From positions 53,710 to 117,709 of the forward strand of contig JAKARB010000015.1 of assembly GCA_021819435.1 (NCBI GenBank): DNA of 64,000 nt, read 5' to 3'. This document shows positions 58,082-64,000 of this stretch, in pieces. This stretch comes from Pseudomonadota bacterium (lineage in GTDB: Bacteria > Pseudomonadota > Gammaproteobacteria > Burkholderiales > Burkholderiaceae_C). The first letter of the stretch is position 1. The number at the start of each line of letters is the position of its first letter. The notes under the pieces are model-generated. The model saw nothing but the letters and a program-made list of their open reading frames with translations. It made no database searches and was not told the DNA's origin. The translations under genes and the position numbers were made by a program.

Positions 58082-58096
58082 GGCAGACCCGCCTCA
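58079..58096. terminator. Palindrome formed by two convergent stop codons
   Basis: TGAGGC-AGACCC-GCCTCA is an 18-base perfect inverted repeat whose first TGA is the monooxygenase stop and whose last TCA is the antiporter stop on the other strand. It may act as a weak bidirectional 3' end; no U-runs flank it. Confidence 0.45.
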
Positions 58097-59818
58097 GTGC
58101 GGGGAAGCGGCCGTGCCCGCCGAATCAGCAAGCCGCGCCAGCACCTGGTCGCCCAGTTGGCGAGCCAAGGCGTCGTCGGGCAGGCAGACATCGATGCCCA
58201 GGTCCTGCTTGAGCAGCCGGGCCTCTTCCTCGCTCGCCCCCAGCGCCACGATGCGTACCGCGGGGTTGAGCTCGCGCGCGATCTCGACCATCTGCCGGGT
58301 GCGCAGGCTGTCTGGCTGGTTGATGAGCAGCGCCGACGCCTTGGCGATGTGCGCCTGGATCAGGGTGGCCGGGTCCATCAGGTCGCCCGCCACAGCGGGG
58401 ATGTGCTCCGCGCGCAGGGCTTCGACCACCTCGCGGCTTTCATCGGCCACCACGTAGGACAGCCCCTGCTCGCGCAGCCGCTGGGCCACCTTGCGCCCGA
58501 CCGCGTCGTGGCCCACCAGCACCACCAAGTCTTCCACGCGTGACATGTCGACGTGGCGGGGCAGTTGCGCCAGCGGGTCGTCGCGCAGGGCCAGGCGCCG
58601 CGCCAGCGCCGAGCGCGACTGCAACCACTCGGTCATCGGCCCGCTGAGGCCGAACAGCGCCGAGTTGGCGGCGATGGACAGCAGCGCGGCCACCAGCACC
58701 AGGTCTTGCCCTTCTTTCGGCAGCAGCCCCAGGCTCGCGCCCAGGCTGGCCAGGATGAACGAGAACTCGCCGATCTGGGCCAGGCTCAGGCCCACGGTGA
58801 GCGCCGTGCTCAGCGGGTAGCGGAACAGCAGCACCAGGGCCACGGCCGCCACGGTCTTGCCCAGCACGATGACCGACACCGTCGCCGCCAGCTTGCCCGG
58901 CGATTGCCACAGCACGCTGGGGTCGAACAGCATGCCCACCGAGACGAAGAACAGCACCGCGAAGGCGTCGCGCAGCGGCAGCGATTCGTCGGCCGCGCGG
59001 TGGGCGAACTCGGACTCGCGCATCATAATGCCGGCGAAGAAGGCGCCCAAGGCGAAGGACACGTCGAAGAGCTTGGCCGCGCCGAAGGCCACGCCCACGG
59101 CCGCCGCCACCACGCACAGCGTGAACAGCTCGCGCGAACCGGTCGAGGCCACCCACCACAGCATGCGCGGGAACACGCGCCGCCCGATGATCAGCATCGT
59201 GGCCACGAAGGCCAGCACCTTGGCCAGCGTCCAGCCCACGGTGATGACGATGTCTTGCGGCGTCTGGGCGTCGGTGCCGCCCTGGCTGGCCGCCAGCAGC
59301 CCGGCGAACACGGGCAGCAGCACGAGCACCAGCACCATCACCAGGTCCTCGACCACCAGCCAGCCCACGGCGATGCGGCCATTGGCCGTCTCCAGCAGGC
59401 CGCGCGATTCGAGCGCCTTGAGCAGCACCACGGTGCTGGCCACCGACAGGCACAGGCCGAAGACCAGCGCCCCGCCCACCGACCAGCCCCAGCTCGTCGC
59501 CAGGCCGGCGCCCATGGCCACGGCCACGGCGATCTGCACGATGGCGCCAGGGATGGCGATGCGCCGCACGGCCAGGAGGTCGGCCACCGAGAAGTGCAGC
59601 CCCACGCCGAACATCAGCAGCATGACGCCGATCTCGGCGAGCTGACCGGCCAGCGCCAGGTCGGCCACGAAGCCCGGCGTGCCCGGCCCGATCACGATGC
59701 CCGCCAGCAGGTACCCCACCAGCGGCGGCATGCGCAGGCGTGCGGCGGCGAAGCCGAACACGAGCGCCAGGCCGAAGCCGACGGCGATGGTGGAGATCAG
59801 GCTGATGTCATGGGGCAT
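58094..59818 (-). CDS. CPA2-family cation:proton antiporter with TrkA-N domain (YbaL/KefB-like)
   Basis: The 574-residue protein has about 12 helices (residues 5-385) with PPLVGYLLAGIVIGPGTPG, the CPA2 core SVASTVVLLKALESRG and LGAFFAGIMMRESEFAHR, followed by a cytosolic RCK/TrkA-N domain starting VVLVGHDAVGRKVAQRL. It is related to YbaL and KefB/KefC, which exchange potassium or other cations for protons. The nucleotide motif has GHDAVG instead of the usual GYGRVG. Its start is divergent from the riboswitch-controlled exporter. Confidence 0.88.
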   Translation of the reverse strand: MPHDISLISTIAVGFGLALVFGFAAARLRMPPLVGYLLAGIVIGPGTPGFVADLALAGQLAEIGVMLLMFGVGLHFSVADLLAVRRIAIPGAIVQIAVAVAMGAGLATSWGWSVGGALVFGLCLSVASTVVLLKALESRGLLETANGRIAVGWLVVEDLVMVLVLVLLPVFAGLLAASQGGTDAQTPQDIVITVGWTLAKVLAFVATMLIIGRRVFPRMLWWVASTGSRELFTLCVVAAAVGVAFGAAKLFDVSFALGAFFAGIMMRESEFAHRAADESLPLRDAFAVLFFVSVGMLFDPSVLWQSPGKLAATVSVIVLGKTVAAVALVLLFRYPLSTALTVGLSLAQIGEFSFILASLGASLGLLPKEGQDLVLVAALLSIAANSALFGLSGPMTEWLQSRSALARRLALRDDPLAQLPRHVDMSRVEDLVVLVGHDAVGRKVAQRLREQGLSYVVADESREVVEALRAEHIPAVAGDLMDPATLIQAHIAKASALLINQPDSLRTRQMVEIARELNPAVRIVALGASEEEARLLKQDLGIDVCLPDDALARQLGDQVLARLADSAGTAASPH

Positions 59819-59921
59819 GGGCTGAGGTCATCCACGTTTTTGAAAATGAGACGCAGGCCCATGATCGCAGATACCCGCCCTGGTGCACCGCCCCGGAGCA
59901 TCCCGGGGTACACTTCGGGCC

Positions 59922-60065
59922 GTCATCGGGGAGTAGCCGCTCTTCGCCGCCGCCGGGCACCACCCCGGTCCAAGCGGACATTTGGCTGGCGTCAACACAC
60001 TTGGTCCGCAGACCATGGCGTCAGCAGCTTCCGGGCCCGCCCGGTCGCCTGGCAAGACCTTTGAC
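59922..60065 (+). ncRNA. yybP-ykoY manganese riboswitch
   Basis: The aptamer landmarks appear in order: GGGGAGTAGCCG (59928-59939), a helix with loop, GGCGTCAACACACTTGG (ending about 60004), and GGCAAGACCTTT (60051-60062). Short P1 pairing GTCA (59922-59925) with TGAC (60062-60065) closes it. It lies directly before a UPF0016/GDT1 manganese exporter gene, the expected target. The P1 3' strand can instead pair within TGACCACG...CGTGGTCA (60062-60069 with 60098-60105), a candidate switch. GGCCGGG/CCCGGCC (60083-60123) sits near the start codon. Confidence 0.9.
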
Positions 60066-60135
60066 CACGTTGTGCCCATCCTGGCCGGGGGGCGCGCCGT
60101 GGTCATCTGTCCTTGTCCCGGCCTGGGTGCCCCAC

Positions 60136-60735
60136 ATGCCGTTCCTCCAATCGTTTGCCGAACCCTTCGCGGTGTCCACCGGCGTCGTCGCGCTCGCCGA
60201 AATCGGCGACAAGACCCAGCTGCTGGCCTTTTTGCTGGCCGCCCGTTTCAAGAAACCCCTGCCCATCGTCGCGGGCATTTTCGTGGCCACCGTGCTCAAC
60301 CACGCGCTGGCCGGCGCCCTCGGGGCCTGGATCACGACCGCGCTCTCGCCCGAGGTGCTGCGCTGGGGGCTGGGGCTGTCATTCATCGCCATGGCGGTGT
60401 GGACGCTGATCCCCGACGAGATCGAAGACGACGAGACCCAGGTGGCGCATCGCTTCGGTGTGTTCGGCGCCACCTTGCTGACCTTCTTCATCGCCGAGAT
60501 GGGCGACAAGACGCAGATCGCCACGGTGGCGATGGCGGCGCGCTATGCGGACGCCGTCGCCGTGGTGGTGGGCTCAACCCTGGGCATGCTGATCGCCAAC
60601 GTGCCGGCCGTCTACGTGGGCGACAAGCTGGCCAGCCGCATCCCCATGCGTTTGGTGCATGGCATCGCGGCGGGCATCTTCGCGCTGCTGGGCGCCGCCA
60701 CCTTGCTCGGTGCAGGCAAGAGCCTGGGGTTCTGA
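60136..60735 (+). CDS. GDT1/UPF0016-family manganese exporter
   Basis: The 199-residue six-helix membrane protein has both signature motifs, EIGDKTQ (residues 22-28) and EMGDKTQ (from 121), each in a symmetric half. TMEM165/GDT1 proteins export Mn2+ (MneA/MneP-like roles in Proteobacteria). I start at ATG 60136: the family N-terminus is MPFLQSFAEPF, and the in-frame extension from 60001 would translate the riboswitch. Control is probably by the upstream manganese riboswitch acting on translation. Confidence 0.92.
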   Translation: MPFLQSFAEPFAVSTGVVALAEIGDKTQLLAFLLAARFKKPLPIVAGIFVATVLNHALAGALGAWITTALSPEVLRWGLGLSFIAMAVWTLIPDEIEDDETQVAHRFGVFGATLLTFFIAEMGDKTQIATVAMAARYADAVAVVVGSTLGMLIANVPAVYVGDKLASRIPMRLVHGIAAGIFALLGAATLLGAGKSLGF

Positions 60736-60811
60736 AAAAGCGCTCCTCGCGTGGAGGTGTCGACACGGCGCGCGGGTCTGTGACCCGGCCTGCTGGGCAA
60801 GCCGCTCGCCA

Positions 60812-60826
60812 TGCGGCAAGATGCGG
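60812..60826 (+). promoter_or_regulatory. 15-base motif shared with the enoyl-CoA hydratase leader, copy 1
   Basis: TGCGGCAAGATGCGG lies 57 bases before the short-chain dehydrogenase start. An identical 15-mer lies at 62955-62969, also 58 bases before a start codon. It may be a regulator site or the core promoter (CAAGAT as -10). Confidence 0.5.
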
Positions 60827-60882
60827 CAGGTCAGAACGACGCCCGGCAAGGACTTCCTTCCACAGCGAGGAAAGGGCACCTC

Positions 60883-61686
60883 ATGCAGCTCACCGACAGC
60901 GTGTTCCTGGTCACCGGCGGCAGCTCGGGGCTCGGGGCGGCCACGGTTCAGATGGCGCTGGCCGCAGGCGCCCGCGTGGTCATCGCCGACCTGGCTCCGC
61001 CGCGTGAAGGCGGGATTACGCAGGATGCGGCCGATCGCGTGGCCTTCGTCGCGACCGATGTGGCCGACGAGGCAGCCGGCCAGGCTGCGGTCGACACCGC
61101 CATGCAACGCTTCGGGCGCCTGGATGTGCTGGTCAACGCGGCGGGCATTGGCACCGCAGAGAAGGTGCATGGCAAGAACGGCCCGCACCGGCTTGAAAGC
61201 TTCAGGCGCACCATCGAAGTCAACCTCATCGGCAGCTTCAACATGATGCGGCTGGCGGTGCCAGCCATGGCCGCCTCAGGCGTGCCGGGTGCCGCCAATG
61301 CCGCCAACGGCGCCAACGCCGACCCGCGTGCCTCACAGGGCGTGATCATCAACACCGCCTCGACCGCGGCCTTCGATGGCCAGATCGGCCAGGCGGCCTA
61401 CGCGGCCTCGAAAGGCGGCGTGGTGGCCATGACCCTGCCCGCCGCGCGCGACCTCGCTCGCGAGCGCATCCGTGTGATGACCATCGCGCCCGGCGTGTTC
61501 GAGACGCCCATGTTGCGCGGCATGCCGCCCGAAGTGCAAGACGCGCTGGGTCGGGGCGTGCCCCACCCGGCGCGCCTGGGCCGCCCTGCCGAATACGCCG
61601 CGTTGGTCGGCCACATCGTCGGCAACGAGTACCTCAATGGCGAGGTGATCCGGCTGGACGGGGCCTTGCGCATGGCCCCGAGCTGA
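60883..61686 (+). CDS. Short-chain dehydrogenase, 3-hydroxyacyl-CoA dehydrogenase type
   Basis: The 267-residue SDR starts [20 protein letters not shown] (TGGSSGLG cofactor loop), with DLDV-like acid [13 protein letters not shown], the catalytic Ser in [10 protein letters not shown] and YAASKGG Tyr-Lys pair. Overall it resembles HSD17B10-like 2-methyl-3-hydroxybutyryl/3-hydroxyacyl-CoA dehydrogenases. GAGGAAAGG before ATG 60883 fixes the start. A short Ala/Asn-rich insertion ([15 protein letters not shown]) lies before the active Ser. It is followed by thiolase and enoyl-CoA hydratase, so a beta-oxidation-like pathway is likely. Confidence 0.88.
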   Translation: MQLTDSVFLVTGGSSGLGAATVQMALAAGARVVIADLAPPREGGITQDAADRVAFVATDVADEAAGQAAVDTAMQRFGRLDVLVNAAGIGTAEKVHGKNGPHRLESFRRTIEVNLIGSFNMMRLAVPAMAASGVPGAANAANGANADPRASQGVIINTASTAAFDGQIGQAAYAASKGGVVAMTLPAARDLARERIRVMTIAPGVFETPMLRGMPPEVQDALGRGVPHPARLGRPAEYAALVGHIVGNEYLNGEVIRLDGALRMAPS

Positions 61687-61748
61687 ACGGCGACCGCGCC
61701 AGCCCCGATGCAAAAGGCCTGAACCGAAACGCTCAAGGAAAGGTGAAC

Positions 61749-62927
61749 ATGCTCGATCCCGTTGTCATCCTGGCCGCGCGGCGCACCGCGATCGGCGGCT
61801 TCCAAGGCCAGTTCCAGGGCCTGTCTGCGCCCCTGCTGGGTGCGGCAGCGATCCGTGCGGCGATGCTCGACACGCCCGTGCACGCCAGCGAGGTCGACGA
61901 GGTGCTGATGGGCTGTTGCCTGATGGCAGGCATCGGCCAGGCGCCCGCGCGCCAGGCCTTGCTCGCCGCCGGACTGCCCGACAGCGTGCCCGCCACCACC
62001 TTGACCAAGATGTGCGGCTCGGGCATGAAGACGGTGATGCTGGGCCACGACCAGTTGCTCGCTGGCACGGTGGGCGTGGTGGTGGCCGGCGGGATGGAGT
62101 CGATGACGCACACGCCCTACCTGCTGCCTTCGGCGCGTTGCGGTCAGCGCCTGGGCCATGGGCAGATGATCGACCACATGTTCTTCGACGGCCTGCAAGA
62201 CGCCTACGACGGCCAGTTGATGGGCGTGCACGCCGAGGCCACGGCCCGCGAACTCGGCTTCGGGCGCGCGGAGCAAGACGCGTACGCGCTGGCCTCGGTG
62301 CAGCGTGCGCAGGCGGCCGTGGCGGGCGGCCTGTTCGCGGCAGAGATCGCGCCGGTGACGACGAAGCTCAAGGGAGCCGAACGCGTGATCGAGGTCGACG
62401 AGACCCCGGCGCTGTGCAAGCCCGAGAAGATCGCCGCGCTCAAGCCCGCCTTCGGCGCCGATGGCACGGTGACGGCGGCCAGCTCGGCATCGATTTCGGA
62501 CGGCGCAGCGGCCCTGGTGCTCACGCGTGACAGCACGGCGCGCTCGCGCGATTGGCAACCCATCGCCCGCATCGTGGGGCACAGCACGCACGCTGGGGTG
62601 CCGGCCCGCTTCACCACCGCGCCGGTGGGCGCCATCCGGCGCCTGTTCGACCTCACGGGCTGGACAGACGAAGACGTAGACCTCTACGAGATCAACGAGG
62701 CCTTCGCCGTGGTCACGCTCATCGCCATGCGCGAGCTGGGCCTGAGCCACGACAAGGTCAACGTGCATGGCGGGGCCTGCGCCATGGGCCACCCCATCGG
62801 CGCCACGGGCGCGCGCATCCTCGTCACGCTGATCCACGCCTTGCAGCAACGCGGCCTGCAACGCGGCGTGGCGACCTTGTGCATCGGCGGCGGCGAGGCC
62901 ACGGCGATGGCGATCGAGCTGCTCTGA
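61749..62927 (+). CDS. Acetyl-CoA acetyltransferase (thiolase)
   Basis: The 392-residue thiolase has the catalytic triad Cys89 (TTLTKMCGSGMKT), His348 (CAMGHPIGATGAR) and Cys378 (LCIGGGEATAM), plus NEAF. It cleaves or condenses acyl-CoA and acetyl-CoA. A GGAAAGG site lies before the ATG at 61749; GTG 61743 is an alternative. It lies 62 bases after the dehydrogenase gene in the same direction and works on the 3-ketoacyl-CoA that enzyme would produce. Confidence 0.92.
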   Translation: MLDPVVILAARRTAIGGFQGQFQGLSAPLLGAAAIRAAMLDTPVHASEVDEVLMGCCLMAGIGQAPARQALLAAGLPDSVPATTLTKMCGSGMKTVMLGHDQLLAGTVGVVVAGGMESMTHTPYLLPSARCGQRLGHGQMIDHMFFDGLQDAYDGQLMGVHAEATARELGFGRAEQDAYALASVQRAQAAVAGGLFAAEIAPVTTKLKGAERVIEVDETPALCKPEKIAALKPAFGADGTVTAASSASISDGAAALVLTRDSTARSRDWQPIARIVGHSTHAGVPARFTTAPVGAIRRLFDLTGWTDEDVDLYEINEAFAVVTLIAMRELGLSHDKVNVHGGACAMGHPIGATGARILVTLIHALQQRGLQRGVATLCIGGGEATAMAIELL

Positions 62928-62950
62928 CCTGATAGGCATTCGATCAGGTC
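62926..62950 (+). terminator. Hairpin between thiolase and enoyl-CoA hydratase genes
   Basis: GACCTGAT...ATCAGGTC is an 8-bp perfect inverted repeat that begins within the thiolase stop codon. No U-run follows, so it may be an operator or RNA-stability element rather than a terminator. Confidence 0.4.
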
Positions 62951-62954
62951 CTTG

Positions 62955-62969
62955 TGCGGCAAGATGCGG
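62955..62969 (+). promoter_or_regulatory. 15-base motif shared with the dehydrogenase leader, copy 2
   Basis: This is identical to TGCGGCAAGATGCGG at 60812-60826 and lies directly after the hairpin, 58 bases before the enoyl-CoA hydratase start. Confidence 0.5.
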
Positions 62970-63026
62970 GATGCCGCCCGGCCCACATGGCAGGGGCTTC
63001 ATCGTTTTTCGCGCAAGGACACCAAC

Positions 63027-63791
63027 ATGATTGACCTGACCCTCGATGGCGGCGTGGCCACCATCACCTTGAACCGCCCGCCCGCCAACGCCTTCAGCCG
63101 CGAGGGCCTGCTGCGCTTGCGGGATGCGATCCATGAGCTGGAGGCCGACGCGGCGGTGCGCGCCCTGGTCATCACCGGCTCGGGGCCGAAGTTCTTCAGC
63201 GCTGGCGCGGACCTCAACACCTTCGCCAGCGGCGACAAGGCTGTCGCGCTCGACATGATTTCGGCTTTTGGCCAGGCCTTCGAGGCGCTGGCCGACACGC
63301 GCTTGGTGACGGTGGCGGCGCTCAATGGCTACGCCATGGGTGGCGGGCTGGAGTGCGCGTTGGCATGCGACATCCGCATCGCGGAGGAGCACGCGCAGAT
63401 GGCCTTGCCAGAGGCATCGGTGGGGCTGCTGCCGGGCGGCACGGGCACGCAGACCTTGCCGTGGCTGGTGGGCGAGGGCTGGGCCAAGCGGATGATCTTG
63501 ACGGGGGAGCGGGTGGATGCGGCAACGGCGTTGCGCATCGGGTTGGTGGAGGAGGTGGTGCCGCAGGGGCAGGCCTTGGGCAAGGCGCTGGAGATGGCGC
63601 GGCGGGTGGGACGGCAGAGTCCGGACAGCGTGCGTGCTTGCAAGCATTTGGTGCATCAGGCGCGTCAGGGGGTGCCGCGTGGGGCGGCCTTGGCGGCGGA
63701 GCGGGAGGCTTTTGTGGGCCTGTTTGATGGGCCGAATCAGGTGGAGGGGGTTCGGGCGTTTTTGGAGAAGCGGGAGGTTCGGTGGGGGTGA
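63027..63791 (+). CDS. Enoyl-CoA hydratase/isomerase family protein
   Basis: The 254-residue crotonase has ITLNRPPANAFS, the oxyanion-hole segments GSGPKFFSAGADLNTF and NGYAMGGGLECALACD, and the acidic LPEASVGLLPGGTGT, a Glu used by hydratases. It would hydrate enoyl-CoA in the same pathway as the dehydrogenase and thiolase upstream. AAGGAC before ATG 63027 fixes the start. In the last 300 bases third positions become strongly G-biased compared with the first half. Confidence 0.9.
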   Translation: MIDLTLDGGVATITLNRPPANAFSREGLLRLRDAIHELEADAAVRALVITGSGPKFFSAGADLNTFASGDKAVALDMISAFGQAFEALADTRLVTVAALNGYAMGGGLECALACDIRIAEEHAQMALPEASVGLLPGGTGTQTLPWLVGEGWAKRMILTGERVDAATALRIGLVEEVVPQGQALGKALEMARRVGRQSPDSVRACKHLVHQARQGVPRGAALAAEREAFVGLFDGPNQVEGVRAFLEKREVRWG

Positions 63792-63879
63792 GTGCGGGTT
63801 TGGCTGGGAAGCCGTGCCGGAGGTCGGGCAGTTTTCGGTTGGGCGGTTTTTAGCGGTAGCGCGATGCGAGGGCACAGGC
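63792..63879. other. Short spacer between enoyl-CoA hydratase and the insertion sequence
   Basis: These 88 G-rich bases show no gene, promoter or convincing terminator. Confidence 0.4.
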
Positions 63880-64000
63880 GGGAGTGTCAGATTTTTTGTG
63901 TTCGGGGCGATGAAGCTGCTTACGCAGCGGATTTGATGAATCGATCCGCGTAGAGGATCGCAAACTGATTCATCGCGTTCTTCCAGTCCTGCGCTGCCCG
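63880..64000 (-). mobile_element. End of an IS256-family insertion sequence (continues past the window)
   Basis: The sequence from GGGAGTGTCAG then TTTTTTGTGTTCGG looks like a terminal inverted repeat of the IS256 family, and the transposase 3' end starts 40 bases further in. The other end and the target duplication are outside the window. Confidence 0.7.
63920..64000 (-). CDS. IS256-family transposase, C-terminal 26 residues only
   Basis: The minus strand reads AAQDWKNAMNQFAILYADRF then IKSAA and a TAA stop. The W..A.NQFAI....R pattern is the usual C-terminus of IS256-type (Mutator-like, DDE) transposases. The rest of the gene lies beyond base 64000, so intactness cannot be judged. Confidence 0.8.
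   Translation of the reverse strand, partial: RAAQDWKNAMNQFAILYADRFIKSAA

Noticed and set aside
60001..60135. N-terminal extension of the GDT1 exporter
   Set aside because: It would translate the riboswitch and its expression platform; family proteins begin at the MPFLQSF region.
62926..62950. Hairpin after thiolase considered as a phage or IS attachment site
   Set aside because: No repeat of it is seen at the IS end and it overlaps the thiolase stop, which is more consistent with an RNA or operator element.

Overview
The window is a GC-rich chromosomal segment of a betaproteobacterium, most likely Burkholderiales (Comamonadaceae/Sphaerotilaceae-like). The evidence is the gene order tRNA-Tyr/Gly/Thr-tuf-tRNA-Trp-secE-nusG ... 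rplKAJL-rpoBC ... rpsL-rpsG-fusA-tuf-rpsJ-rplCDWB, the separate trpE and trpGDC blocks beside gph and ung, and family-typical proteins. No species can be named from sequence alone.

Layout. 1-7.3 kb and 11.0-30.0 kb hold the translation and transcription core, almost all on the minus strand: the start of the S10 operon (rplB cut by the window edge), two nucleotide-identical tuf genes, fusA, rpsG, rpsL, rpoC, rpoB, rplL, rplJ, rplA, rplK, nusG, secE and four tRNA genes. Two plus-strand cassettes interrupt it. A PAP2 phosphatase / ArnT-like transferase / small conserved protein group sits between rpoC and rpsL (8.0-10.9 kb). A three-gene phosphorelay (PAS-PAS histidine kinase, single-domain receiver, REC-PAS-HisKA-HATPase-REC hybrid kinase) sits between rplK and nusG (22.7-27.0 kb). 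At least four core operons start at promoters with a TTG-type -35, a 17-18 bp spacer, a TATAAT-like -10, then three bases and GGGCTT (or AGGCTT); rpoB has the same -10 block without a clear -35. This looks like one promoter class with a fixed discriminator.

30.1-42.5 kb is a minus-strand exopolysaccharide locus of Wzx/Wzy type: acyltransferase 3, MurJ-like flippase, hexapeptide acetyltransferase, O-antigen ligase/polymerase, two GT4 enzymes, a Tat-exported PslG-like glycosidase, a Wzz/GumC-like co-polymerase with a broken kinase P-loop, a Wza-like lipoprotein and a GT2 enzyme. No initiating phosphoglycosyltransferase or sugar-nucleotide genes are present.

42.8-54.2 kb: an outer-membrane protein, ung, trpC-trpD-trpG, an acyltransferase and a GGDEF/EAL protein lodged between trpG and trpE, trpE, a chalcone-isomerase-fold protein and gph. 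54.3-64.0 kb is more mixed: a lower-GC AlbA_2/Schlafen-type ATP-binding protein with a heptapeptide repeat linker, a Baeyer-Villiger-type monooxygenase, a CPA2 antiporter, a yybP-ykoY manganese riboswitch in front of a GDT1/UPF0016 Mn exporter, a short-chain dehydrogenase / thiolase / enoyl-CoA hydratase fatty-acid (or branched-acyl) degradation set, and the end of an IS256-family insertion sequence running off the right edge.
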